A stretch of DNA of 21,517 nt from DATGEP01 sp035310125 (lineage in GTDB: Bacteria > Chloroflexota > Ktedonobacteria > Ktedonobacterales > JADMIN01): the NCBI GenBank assembly GCA_035310125.1, contig DATGEP010000300.1, positions 1-21,517 of the forward strand, given 5' to 3'. The notes beneath the pieces were generated by a model, which saw only the letters and a program-made list of their open reading frames with translations, did no database searches and had not been told where the DNA came from. The translations under genes were made by a program, and so were the position numbers. Of this stretch, positions 14,510 to 21,517 are shown one piece after another (position 1 is the stretch's first letter; every line of letters starts with the position of its first letter).

Positions 14510-14900
14510 GGGTAACCCTCCCCGCGAAGCCTAAAATGTAGCCGTTGCAGTCCTGCGCGGAGAATTCGCGCGCGCCGTAGAAGGTATCGTGCAGGTCTAC
14601 GAGAATGGGCAGGTGGTCTTTGACATGGGCATAGAGCGTCTCGATATCCTCCACCTCCACGTAGATCGTGAGCGCGCCGCCGATCTTGCGGTCGCGCAGG
14701 GCGGGAACCTCGCCACCGAGACTGGCGCGCGATTGGAACATCAGCTCAGCGCCGCCGGAGCTGACCATCGCCCAGTCGAAAGGGCGCTGTTCCGGAGCAG
14801 TGGCGGCGAGCGTGAAGCCAAGCACGTCGCGATAAAAGTCCACGGTGCGGTCAACGTCTTCGACCATGAGGTTGGGCGTGAGCTTCTGGTACGTGGGCAT
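14496..14900 (-). CDS. VOC-fold (glyoxalase/bleomycin resistance) protein
   Basis: 134 residues with the paired beta-alpha-beta-beta-beta modules of the vicinal oxygen chelate fold: LTPNLMVEDVDRTVDFYRDV (7-26) opens module one, ALTIYVEVEDIETLYAHV (76-93) opens module two, and DCNGYILGFAG (117-127) is the closing strand. Members bind a metal or sequester small molecules; the exact activity is not predictable. ATG at 14900 is chosen because GGAGGAGGAG precedes it, although the frame is open to 15008. A promoter at 15008-15036 drives it together with the overlapping HhH gene. Confidence 0.88.
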   Translation of the reverse strand: MPTYQKLTPNLMVEDVDRTVDFYRDVLGFTLAATAPEQRPFDWAMVSSGGAELMFQSRASLGGEVPALRDRKIGGALTIYVEVEDIETLYAHVKDHLPILVDLHDTFYGAREFSAQDCNGYILGFAGRVTHAGE

Positions 14901-14904
14901 GCCT

Positions 14905-14914
14905 CTCCTCCTCC
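14905..14914 (-). promoter_or_regulatory. Extended Shine-Dalgarno of the VOC gene
   Basis: Minus strand GGAGGAGGAG, 4 nt before the ATG at 14900; the 5'-most AGGAGG register gives 7 nt. Unusually long purine match that decides the start. Confidence 0.8.
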
Positions 14915-15007
14915 AGATACCGGCGGTTAGCGCTGCGATGACACGGCCATCCCACGAGTTGGAGATCGAGGGGTGAAGCGGGGCTATCCACCGATGGGTG
15001 TAGAACA

Positions 15008-15036
15008 AGTGTACCTGGAAAGAGTGTTCGAGTCAA
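15008..15036 (-). promoter_or_regulatory. Promoter of the VOC/HhH operon
   Basis: Minus strand TTGACT (15036-15031), 17-nt spacer, TACACT (15013-15008). Good sigma-70-type match. The predicted leader is about 100 nt. Confidence 0.75.
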
Positions 15037-15065
15037 GAGTACCAGCCAGGGCATCTGCGGCATGT

Positions 15066-16412
15066 TTACGGCATGGTGGTCTCGTCTGAGCGCCGCAATG
15101 CCTGAAAGACCGCATCCGTCCCGAAGGTGAGGGCGGCGACAGGTATGCGCTCGTCAGCGGCGTGAAGCAGCGCGGTGAAGTTTAGCTCGCGAGGCAGACT
15201 CATCGGCGTGAAGCCGTAGGTCTGGATGCCGATACGCGTGAAGAAACGGGCATCCGTGACGGCGGCAAGCAGCATCGGGATCGGGAGGCCATCGGGGTCG
15301 GCCTCGCGAAGAATGCCAGCGAGGGTCTCGAAGAGCGCCATGTCAGGAGCGGGAGCCGCGTAGGTATCAGCATGCGCGACGCGCAGCTCCACATCCGGGC
15401 CGAGCAGGGCGCGCAGCTCGCGCAGCAGATCGTCTGGCGTCTGGCCGGGGAGAATCCGACCGTCCATCTCCACGGTGATTTCGCTGGGAATGACGTTGTT
15501 CTTCTCGCCGCCGGAGATGATTGTGGCGTTGACGGTGTTGTGCAGCAGCGGATCGAAAACGGCGCCCGACGGACCGAGCAGCGCCAGGACGCGATCGGTG
15601 AGCGCGGGAGTGAGCAGACGGCGCAGGAGCATGCTGGATGCGGGCTGAAGCGCGCTCGCGATGGCAGTGATCATCTCAGTCGCGGCGGGCGTCACATGCA
15701 CGGGCAGACGGCGGCGGTCCAGCGTCGTGAGCAGGCGCCCCAGACGCGCGGCGGCGCCACCACGGGCGGGCAGCGAGGCGTGGCCGCCGGGTCCGCGCAA
15801 GGTGGCGCGCACGATGCAGGACTGTTTTTCGGCGACCATGATGGGATAGAAGCGATGCGCGCCGATGTATGATGTGAAGCCGCCAAGCTCACCAAGGGCA
15901 AAGCGGACGCCGTCGAAAAGGTCGCGATGCTCGCGCGTCATGTAGTCCGCGCCGTACTCGCCTCCGGCCTCCTCGTCGCTGAGGATCAGCAGCAGCACGT
16001 CGCCGGGGAGCATGGAGCCTTCAATCTTCGCGCGCAGGAAGGCGGCCAGATACATCGCCACCTCGCCCTTCATATCAATCGCGCCCCGGCCCCAGATGTA
16101 GCCCTCTGCTTCTTCAGCCGCGAACGGGGGATGCGTCCACTCCTGGTGCGTCGTGGGCACGACATCCACGTGGCCGTAGAGCAGCAGCGGCGGCGCGTCG
16201 CCCGCGCCAGGGAGGCGGGCTAACAGGTTCGGACGGGCGGGGTCACGAGCGAGGGTGCGTGACTCGATGCCGGCGGCGGCGAGCAGGTCACGGATATAGG
16301 CGATGCAAGCGGCCTCGTTGCCGGGAGGATTGGTGGTGTCGAAGCGAATCAGATGCTGGAGCAGCTCCGCTGGCCGCTGGTAGATGTTCGCCGTGTTTTC
16401 TGTCGCGGGCAT
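15066..16412 (-). CDS. M20/M25/M40 family metallohydrolase (ArgE/DapE-like)
   Basis: 448 residues, a di-metal amidohydrolase of the ArgE/DapE/ACY1 group that cleaves N-acyl or peptide bonds. Ligands and catalytic residues: His81 and Asp83 in YGHVDVVP, bridging Asp113 in AIDMKGE, Glu147 (general base) with Glu148 in SDEEAG, GELGG, the dimerisation-domain GPGGHASLPARGG, and a C-terminal His in LLHAADE. ATG at 16412 with AAAGGCGAG upstream. It is monocistronic and divergent from the cyclase gene. The physiological substrate is not clear; it is only distantly similar to the M20 enzyme at 6814, so these are not recent duplicates. Confidence 0.92.
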   Translation of the reverse strand: MPATENTANIYQRPAELLQHLIRFDTTNPPGNEAACIAYIRDLLAAAGIESRTLARDPARPNLLARLPGAGDAPPLLLYGHVDVVPTTHQEWTHPPFAAEEAEGYIWGRGAIDMKGEVAMYLAAFLRAKIEGSMLPGDVLLLILSDEEAGGEYGADYMTREHRDLFDGVRFALGELGGFTSYIGAHRFYPIMVAEKQSCIVRATLRGPGGHASLPARGGAAARLGRLLTTLDRRRLPVHVTPAATEMITAIASALQPASSMLLRRLLTPALTDRVLALLGPSGAVFDPLLHNTVNATIISGGEKNNVIPSEITVEMDGRILPGQTPDDLLRELRALLGPDVELRVAHADTYAAPAPDMALFETLAGILREADPDGLPIPMLLAAVTDARFFTRIGIQTYGFTPMSLPRELNFTALLHAADERIPVAALTFGTDAVFQALRRSDETTMP

Positions 16413-16654
16413 GCGCTCGCCTTTCCGCTATCGCGACGAACCGGGCACGGGCAGAACAGAAATGTATACCGCCCGCGTACCGCCATCCCGTTCCCGCCGT
16501 GCGCTCTCACTATTATGCGGCAAAATCGCAGCCGGATTCATGCTGCCGCCCGTGACGGATAGGCGCTTTCGCTTCCGCCGCTACCCACCTGGCCCGCCCG
16601 CGCGTTAAAATACCTGGGACGGCTTGTGAGATAGCCGCCGACAGGGGAACGCGC
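16413..16654. other. 242-bp divergent intergenic region
   Basis: Separates the M20 hydrolase from the cyclase gene. Possible -10 boxes are TAAAAT (16606-16611, plus strand) and TATACA (minus strand, near 16463), neither with a convincing -35. No repeat or hairpin of note. Confidence 0.5.
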
Positions 16655-19600
16655 ATGATCTGCCCGAATTGCCAGACCGTAAATACGGAGAACTCCCGGT
16701 TCTGCATCGAATGCGGCCAGCCGCTGCCGCGCGTTTGCCCCAATTGCGGGACGGTGAACCCACCGAACGCGCGCTTCTGCAACCAGTGCGGTACGCCACT
16801 TCAGGCACAGACCGCCGCCGTTGTGCCCGCATCCGCGCTTACGTCCGCCGCCACTCCCAGACAGGCGCCCGCCACGCCCATAGTAACCGCGCCCACCAGC
16901 GGCGGCCTGAGCGTCGCGACCGAGCAGGCCGAAGAGCGGCGCATCGTGACGGTGCTCTTCGCGGACCTCACCAGCTCGACGGCGCTGGCGGATGGCATGG
17001 ACCCCGAGGATGTGCGCATGCTGCTGGCCGGCTTCTTCGCGATGATGGCACGCGAGATCCACCGACACGGCGGCACCGTGGAGAAGTATATCGGCGATGC
17101 AGTAATGGCCGTCTTCGGATTGCCTGTGGCCCATGAGGATGACCCGCTACGAGCAGTGCGCGCCGGGCTGGATATGCAGGCGGCGCTGCTGCGCTACAAC
17201 GAGGGACGGCGGGCCAGCGATCCCAGCGCGCCGGAGCTTCAGATGCGCATCGGAATCAATACCGGCGATGTCGTGGCCGCCAGCGGACAGGCCGAGGGGC
17301 GCGACTTTCTGATTACCGGCGATCCGGTCAACGTCGCGGCGCGCTTGCAGCAGACCGCCGCGCCGGGAAGCATCCTCGCCGGCCCGCGCACCTACCGGGG
17401 CACGAGCGGCGCCGTGGTGTACCGCTCGCTGCCGGCGATTTCGCTACGCGGCAAGGCCCGCCCCATTCCGGCGTGGGAAGTCGTCGAGATGGTCGGCGAG
17501 GGGCAAGCGCCCCTGCCGCGTCCGCGTGGTGTGCAGGGATTGCGGGCGCCTCTGATTGGGCGCGACCTGGAGCTGGATCTGTTGCGCACGCTCTATTCGC
17601 GCGTCTTCAATGAGCGGCGACCACATCTCGTCACCATCGTGGGGGTGCCGGGTGTCGGCAAGACACGCCTGGCGCGCGAGTTCCTGGCACAGGTGGCGGG
17701 CGCGCCAGGCGGCGCTCCGACGGCAGACGCGGAGACAGACGAGGCGCGCCGCCCACGGGTGCTGGAAGGACGCTGCCCCCCGTATGGCGAAAGCATCACA
17801 TACTGGCCGCTGGCCGAGATGCTGCGTGCCTACTGCGACTTTTCAGCGCTGGACATGCCCGAGACGGCGCGCGCGAAGCTCCTCGCCTGTGTTCGCGAGG
17901 CGCTGACATCGGCGGGGCGTGCCGACGACCCCGAGCTGCTGGCGGCATACCTGGGCCATACCATCGGCATCGAGTCGCGCGAGCGGCGCCAGGCACTGTT
18001 GCCCGCCGAGAGCCAGCAATTGCAGGAGGGCGTCTGGCGCGCCTGGCGCGCGTTCTTCGAGGCGCTGGCGGTGCACCATCCGCTGCTGGTGATGGTGGAT
18101 GACATCCACTGGGCGGACGACTCGCTGCTCGATCTGCTGGAATACGTGGCGGGCCGCGCGACGGAGGTCTCTTTGATGCTGCTCTGCCCCGCGCGCCCGG
18201 AGCTGCTGGAGCGGCGTCCCGGGTGGGGCGGTGGCAAGCGCAATTATGTGACCATCGGCCTGGAGCCGCTCTCGCAGCGCGACGCGGAGCGGCTGGTCCG
18301 CGAGCTGCTGCCCGAGGCACCGGAGAGCCTGCGCGCGGGGATTCTGGACAAAGCTGAGGGCAACCCGTTCTATGTCGAAGAGATCATTCGCATGTTGGTA
18401 GATCGAGGCATCCTGATCCACCATGACGAAGAGGCGGGCGTCTGCTGGCGCGTGGCGCCGGAGTGGGAGGAGAGCGATGAGGTCACGGACCCGGCGATTC
18501 CTGATACCGTGCAGGGCGTGCTGGCGGCGCGTCTCGATCTGCTCTCAGAAGACGAGCGCGATGTCTTGCGGCATGCGGCGGTGATTGGGCGGTTTTTCTG
18601 GCCAAGCGCGCTGCGGCGCCTTCATCCTCAATTCAGTGACGACGACCTCTACGAGATCCTGGATGCGCTGCGCGACAAGGATCTGATCCGCGAGAGCGAG
18701 CGCCCCGAGGCGACGCTGGCACCCGCTGGCGAGCCGCTCTACACCTTCAACCATGCGCTAACACGCGAGGTGACGTATGCCGGCATCCCGCGAACCCGCC
18801 GCGCTCGCGAGCATGAGCGTGTGGCTGTTTGGGTGGAAGAGCTGGCACGAGGACGCGAGGGCGAGTTCGCCGACATCCTGGCGCAACATTACCGCCAGTT
18901 CTACATCCAGGGTGGTCTGGCGCGCTCACGCAACGCGGCGCGACGGCGGCAAATCCGCGAGAAGGTGGTGCGCTATCTGGCGCTCGCGGGCGATCAGTCG
19001 CAGGCGCGACACGCGGCGGCGAAGGCGGAGCGCTACTTCGCGGATGCGCTGGCGCTGCTGGCCGAAGACCCGATGACCGAGGACGTACCCCAGCGTGTGG
19101 AGATGCTGATGAAGCGAGGCGACGCGCGCTGGCTGCAAGTGCGCGCCGACGAAGCCTGGGCGGACTATCGCGAGGCGCTGCGCACCTGGGCGGCATACAG
19201 CATGGTCACCGTGGAGCGGGAGACGCCGGACGGTACCGCAGGCAGCACCATCAACGCACCTATCGCGGCGGATGGGGCGCCTCCACTGCTGGCGCAGCTC
19301 CCATCAGCCAGTGGTTCCGCCCGCGCGCACGTGGCGCTGCCTCCCGCCTGGCGTGGTTGGGGATTGCGGCTCTACCGATTGCTGGTGCAGCTCCCTACGC
19401 GCTCCGGCGTACTCTTCCAGCAGCCGCCACCGCATGAGGAGCTCCTGCCGTTGCTGGAGGAAGGGCTGCGGCTGGCCGAGGAGCTGGGCCAGCATGCCAC
19501 ATTGGCGGGCGCGGATCTGCTGACGGCCAAAGCGTTCTTCTGGTGGTCCTACGCCGAGCGGCGTGGCGAGGCCGAGCTGCTGGACGCGCTGCGCAGCGCC

Positions 19601-20650
19601 CGCGAGGCGGTGCGCATTACCGAGGCGCTCGACGATGCCCGCGGCGCATCGGAGGCGCTGGACGCACTGGGCAACATGCAGGCAATCACCACTGATCTGC
19701 GTGGCAGCCTGGAGAGCCAGACGCGGCGGCTGGTCTGGGCGCAACGACTGGACGATACGACCGAGCTGGTGGACATCTCGGCTGAGGTCTGCATGGCGTA
19801 CGAGATGGTTGGCGAATATCCAGTGGCCATCGAGCATGGATCGCGGGCGCTGGCGCTCGCGGAAGCGGCGGATATGCCGGCGCTTCCGGCGCGGGCGCTG
19901 CTCCGTCTGGTGGTGGCGTACTTCGACTGGGAGCGCTGGCCGGAGACCATCGAGGCGGGCAAGCGTTTTGTGGCCGCCTCGACACGAACGAGCCTGGCGC
20001 GCTCCGAGGTATCACAGTGGGCGCTGCTGGCCTACGCGACGGCGCATGCGCGCATGGGACAGCGGGACGAATCCGACCAGGTGGAGCTGCTGTTGAACGA
20101 TGCGCTGCCGCTGGATCAGGTGCAGTTCGTCAGTCTCTACAAAGCGCGACTGGCGCTGGCACGCGGCGCAGAGCGCGAGGCGCGCCAATTGCTGCTGGCA
20201 GGGCTGGATGCTCATTCGGGGCGGTCCGTGCTGCCCGCGCTGCTGGCGGAGCTGGCGGAGCTGGGCGCGCGCGGCGGCGATCGGGAGCTGTATGAGCGGT
20301 TCGGGGCGCAGGCGCAAGAGCTCGGCTGGCGCTCCGGCGCGCGCAAGCCGCTGGCGCAGGCAATTCGGGCGCGGGGCATCGTGGCAGTGGCGGCTTCGCG
20401 TTGGGACGACGCGCTGGGCGACCTGGAGAGCGCGCTGAATCGCTATCGAGAGCTGGATACGCCGTGGGAGGAAGCGCGGACACGCTATGTGCTGGCGGGG
20501 TGCTACCGGCGGAGGAATGAGTCTGGCGACGACGAGCGGGCGCGTGAGGCGCTGCGCGAGGCGCTGCGGCTCTTCGAGAGGCTGCATGCGGTACGGGACA
20601 TCGCGCGGGCCAAGGCGGCGCTGGCGGGCGGAGATGTGCGCCTGCCGTAG
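16655..20650 (+). CDS. Zinc-ribbon, class III adenylate/guanylate cyclase, AAA ATPase and TPR fusion protein
   Basis: 1331 residues, soluble. Two zinc ribbons with CPNC/CIEC (Cys3, 6, 17, 20) and CPNC/CNQC (Cys28, 31, 42, 45); a Pro/Ala-rich linker; a class III nucleotidyl cyclase domain (about 93-279) with metal-binding Asp104 (FADLTSST) and Asp148 (GDAVMAVFG), Lys144 and Asp223 at the purine-selecting positions, and Asn226 and Arg230 for the transition state. An AAA/STAND ATPase follows, with Walker A GVPGVGKT (330-337) and Walker B LLVMVDD (477-483) plus IHWADDS. From about 790 on come long Ala/Leu/Arg-rich helices of TPR type. All catalytic residues for cAMP synthesis are present. ATPase and TPR parts probably sense a ligand or partner and gate the cyclase. 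Same general layout as soluble adenylyl cyclases with an ATPase tail. Likely an operon with the Nudix gene 14 bp downstream. Confidence 0.93.
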   Translation: MICPNCQTVNTENSRFCIECGQPLPRVCPNCGTVNPPNARFCNQCGTPLQAQTAAVVPASALTSAATPRQAPATPIVTAPTSGGLSVATEQAEERRIVTVLFADLTSSTALADGMDPEDVRMLLAGFFAMMAREIHRHGGTVEKYIGDAVMAVFGLPVAHEDDPLRAVRAGLDMQAALLRYNEGRRASDPSAPELQMRIGINTGDVVAASGQAEGRDFLITGDPVNVAARLQQTAAPGSILAGPRTYRGTSGAVVYRSLPAISLRGKARPIPAWEVVEMVGEGQAPLPRPRGVQGLRAPLIGRDLELDLLRTLYSRVFNERRPHLVTIVGVPGVGKTRLAREFLAQVAGAPGGAPTADAETDEARRPRVLEGRCPPYGESITYWPLAEMLRAYCDFSALDMPETARAKLLACVREALTSAGRADDPELLAAYLGHTIGIESRERRQALLPAESQQLQEGVWRAWRAFFEALAVHHPLLVMVDDIHWADDSLLDLLEYVAGRATEVSLMLLCPARPELLERRPGWGGGKRNYVTIGLEPLSQRDAERLVRELLPEAPESLRAGILDKAEGNPFYVEEIIRMLVDRGILIHHDEEAGVCWRVAPEWEESDEVTDPAIPDTVQGVLAARLDLLSEDERDVLRHAAVIGRFFWPSALRRLHPQFSDDDLYEILDALRDKDLIRESERPEATLAPAGEPLYTFNHALTREVTYAGIPRTRRAREHERVAVWVEELARGREGEFADILAQHYRQFYIQGGLARSRNAARRRQIREKVVRYLALAGDQSQARHAAAKAERYFADALALLAEDPMTEDVPQRVEMLMKRGDARWLQVRADEAWADYREALRTWAAYSMVTVERETPDGTAGSTINAPIAADGAPPLLAQLPSASGSARAHVALPPAWRGWGLRLYRLLVQLPTRSGVLFQQPPPHEELLPLLEEGLRLAEELGQHATLAGADLLTAKAFFWWSYAERRGEAELLDALRSAREAVRITEALDDARGASEALDALGNMQAITTDLRGSLESQTRRLVWAQRLDDTTELVDISAEVCMAYEMVGEYPVAIEHGSRALALAEAADMPALPARALLRLVVAYFDWERWPETIEAGKRFVAASTRTSLARSEVSQWALLAYATAHARMGQRDESDQVELLLNDALPLDQVQFVSLYKARLALARGAEREARQLLLAGLDAHSGRSVLPALLAELAELGARGGDRELYERFGAQAQELGWRSGARKPLAQAIRARGIVAVAASRWDDALGDLESALNRYRELDTPWEEARTRYVLAGCYRRRNESGDDERAREALREALRLFERLHAVRDIARAKAALAGGDVRLP

Positions 20651-20664
20651 AAGGAGCAGATGCG

Positions 20665-21132
20665 GTGGCGACGGTACGAAAGGGCCCGCGCGTTGGGCGG
20701 GAGGGAAAGTTGTCGGTGGGGTCAGCCGCGGTCATTTTTGATGAGACACGCCTCAAGGCGCTGCTGACGCGGCGGACGGATAACGGCCAGTGGTGCCTGC
20801 CAGGAGGACGGATGGAGCCGGGCGAGAGCATCGCGGAGTGCTGCGCGCGGGAGGTGCTGGAGGAGACAGGACTGATCGTGCGGGTAGGCCGGCTGGTGGG
20901 TGTGTACACGAACCCTGACCGGCTGATCACCTATCCTGACGGCAACCGCTGGCAGGTCATCTCGCACTGCTTTGAGGCAGAGGTGATTGGCGGCGAGCCA
21001 CGCCTGAGCGACGAGACGACAGCTTTTGGCTATTTCTCTCTCGAAGAGATCGCCGGAATGGACCTGCTGGAGCCGCACCGCGAACGCATCGCGGATGCGT
21101 TCACCGAGCAGGTGGCGGCGTTCGTACGGTAG
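20665..21132 (+). CDS. Nudix hydrolase
   Basis: 155 residues. Complete Nudix box: Gly48, Glu54, Arg62-Glu63, Glu66-Glu67 and Gly69, i.e. GX5EX7REUXEEXGU, which binds Mg2+ and cleaves a nucleoside diphosphate linked to another moiety. Starts with GTG at 20665; AAGGAG lies 8 nt upstream, while the nearby ATG at 20660 is in another frame. The gap to the cyclase stop is 14 nt, so both are probably on one transcript. The substrate could be a sugar nucleotide, a dinucleotide or a damaged dNTP; nothing in the sequence decides. Convergent with the YciI-like gene. Confidence 0.93.
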   Translation: MATVRKGPRVGREGKLSVGSAAVIFDETRLKALLTRRTDNGQWCLPGGRMEPGESIAECCAREVLEETGLIVRVGRLVGVYTNPDRLITYPDGNRWQVISHCFEAEVIGGEPRLSDETTAFGYFSLEEIAGMDLLEPHRERIADAFTEQVAAFVR

Positions 21133-21190
21133 GTAATAGATCGGTGGTCGCGCAGGGAGCCACGCAAGATGGGGCGCCCCGTGTGTGCTC

Positions 21191-21517
21191 CTATGGTGTT
21201 TGCGCCTGCGGCTCCGGCAACCTGCCGGCTGGCGTCATCCACGGGTGAAGCTCTACCACAAAGCGACCGATACGCACCGCCGGATCGGCCTCGGCGTGTG
21301 TGCGCGCTTCCTCCAGCGTCGCAGTCCGAAAGATGCTGAAGCCGCGAATGTCGCTGCCGTCGTCCACGGGGCCTGCCGCGATGGTCGCGCCCGCGTTCAT
21401 CAGCTCGCGGGTATGCGCTATATGCCGCGCTTGCAGCGCACCAAGCTCTGGGGATTCCTCGGCGGTCCAGGCAGGTCCTTTGCGCAGCAGGCAGATGTAA
21501 TATGTCCGTAGCTCCAC
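21191..21517 (-). CDS. YciI-like protein, possibly partial at its N-terminus
   Basis: 108 codons to the window edge. Matches the YCII-related family: YYICLLRKGPAWTAEESPEL near the N-terminus, the LQARHIAHTRELMNAGATI helix with the conserved His, AGPVDDGSDIRGFSIFR, LEEARTHAEADPAV with the family Asp, and VVELHPWM. Members are small alpha-beta barrel proteins; some are dehalogenase-like enzymes, most unassigned. The first codon readable as a start is the GTG at the very last bases, so the true start may lie outside. Family assignment is solid, function open. Confidence 0.88.
   Translation of the reverse strand: MELRTYYICLLRKGPAWTAEESPELGALQARHIAHTRELMNAGATIAAGPVDDGSDIRGFSIFRTATLEEARTHAEADPAVRIGRFVVELHPWMTPAGRLPEPQAQTP

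Noticed and set aside
21173..21182. GGGGCGCCCC palindrome between the Nudix and YciI-like genes as a bidirectional terminator
   Set aside because: No loop and no T-run on either side; probably chance in GC-rich DNA.

Overview
The window is GC-rich, densely coding DNA, almost certainly bacterial. Strong AGGAGG-type ribosome sites, GTG starts, an F420-type LLM oxidoreductase, GT-C membrane glycosyltransferases and a zinc-ribbon/cyclase/AAA/TPR giant protein together suggest Chloroflexota (perhaps Ktedonobacteria-like). An actinobacterial-type lineage cannot be excluded, and this placement rests on gene content only. No tRNA, rRNA, CRISPR array, integrase or insertion sequence was seen.

Layout. 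1-2.5 kb (minus strand): two SAM methyltransferase genes, read as an operon from a good sigma-70-type promoter and cut by the window edge, and an LLM-class oxidoreductase. 2.6-6.3 kb (plus): two large membrane proteins of GT-C glycosyltransferase type, coupled by a GTGA stop/start overlap and divergent from the oxidoreductase. 6.3-6.8 kb: gene-free, with a perfect 13-bp inverted repeat. 6.8-11.4 kb (plus): an amine/amino-acid catabolic block with an M20 glutamate-carboxypeptidase-like enzyme, a remarkable composite ORF built from pieces of an APC permease and a glutamine-synthetase-like enzyme, then an intact SDR and an intact aldehyde dehydrogenase. 11.4-12.6 kb (minus): dnaN, the DNA polymerase III sliding clamp, away from dnaA and recF, with its own promoter and a T-tract leader. 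12.7-13.3 kb: a small basic ORF that appears to need a +1 frame change, convergent with a small two-helix membrane protein. 13.3-16.4 kb (minus): a methyltransferase, a Cdd1-type helix-hairpin-helix protein overlapping a VOC-fold protein, and an ArgE/DapE-type M20 peptidase. 16.6-21.1 kb (plus): a 1331-residue zinc-ribbon + class III cyclase + AAA ATPase + TPR protein followed by a Nudix hydrolase. 21.2 kb to the end (minus): a YciI-like protein.

The strongest unusual signal is at 8122-9063. A full pathway of this kind (permease, gamma-glutamyl-amine synthetase of glutamine-synthetase fold, oxidoreductase, aldehyde dehydrogenase) imports an amine, glutamylates it and oxidises it. Here the first two genes are collapsed into one 313-codon open frame with three inferred internal deletions, while SDR and ALDH remain intact. 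This is either recent genome decay, an assembly collapse, or a reading-frame-preserving fusion. Secondary points of interest are the frameshifted small gene at 12698-12905, a phased triple 11-bp repeat at 13273-13305, the tandem octamer after the methyltransferase promoter, and the attenuator-like dnaN leader.
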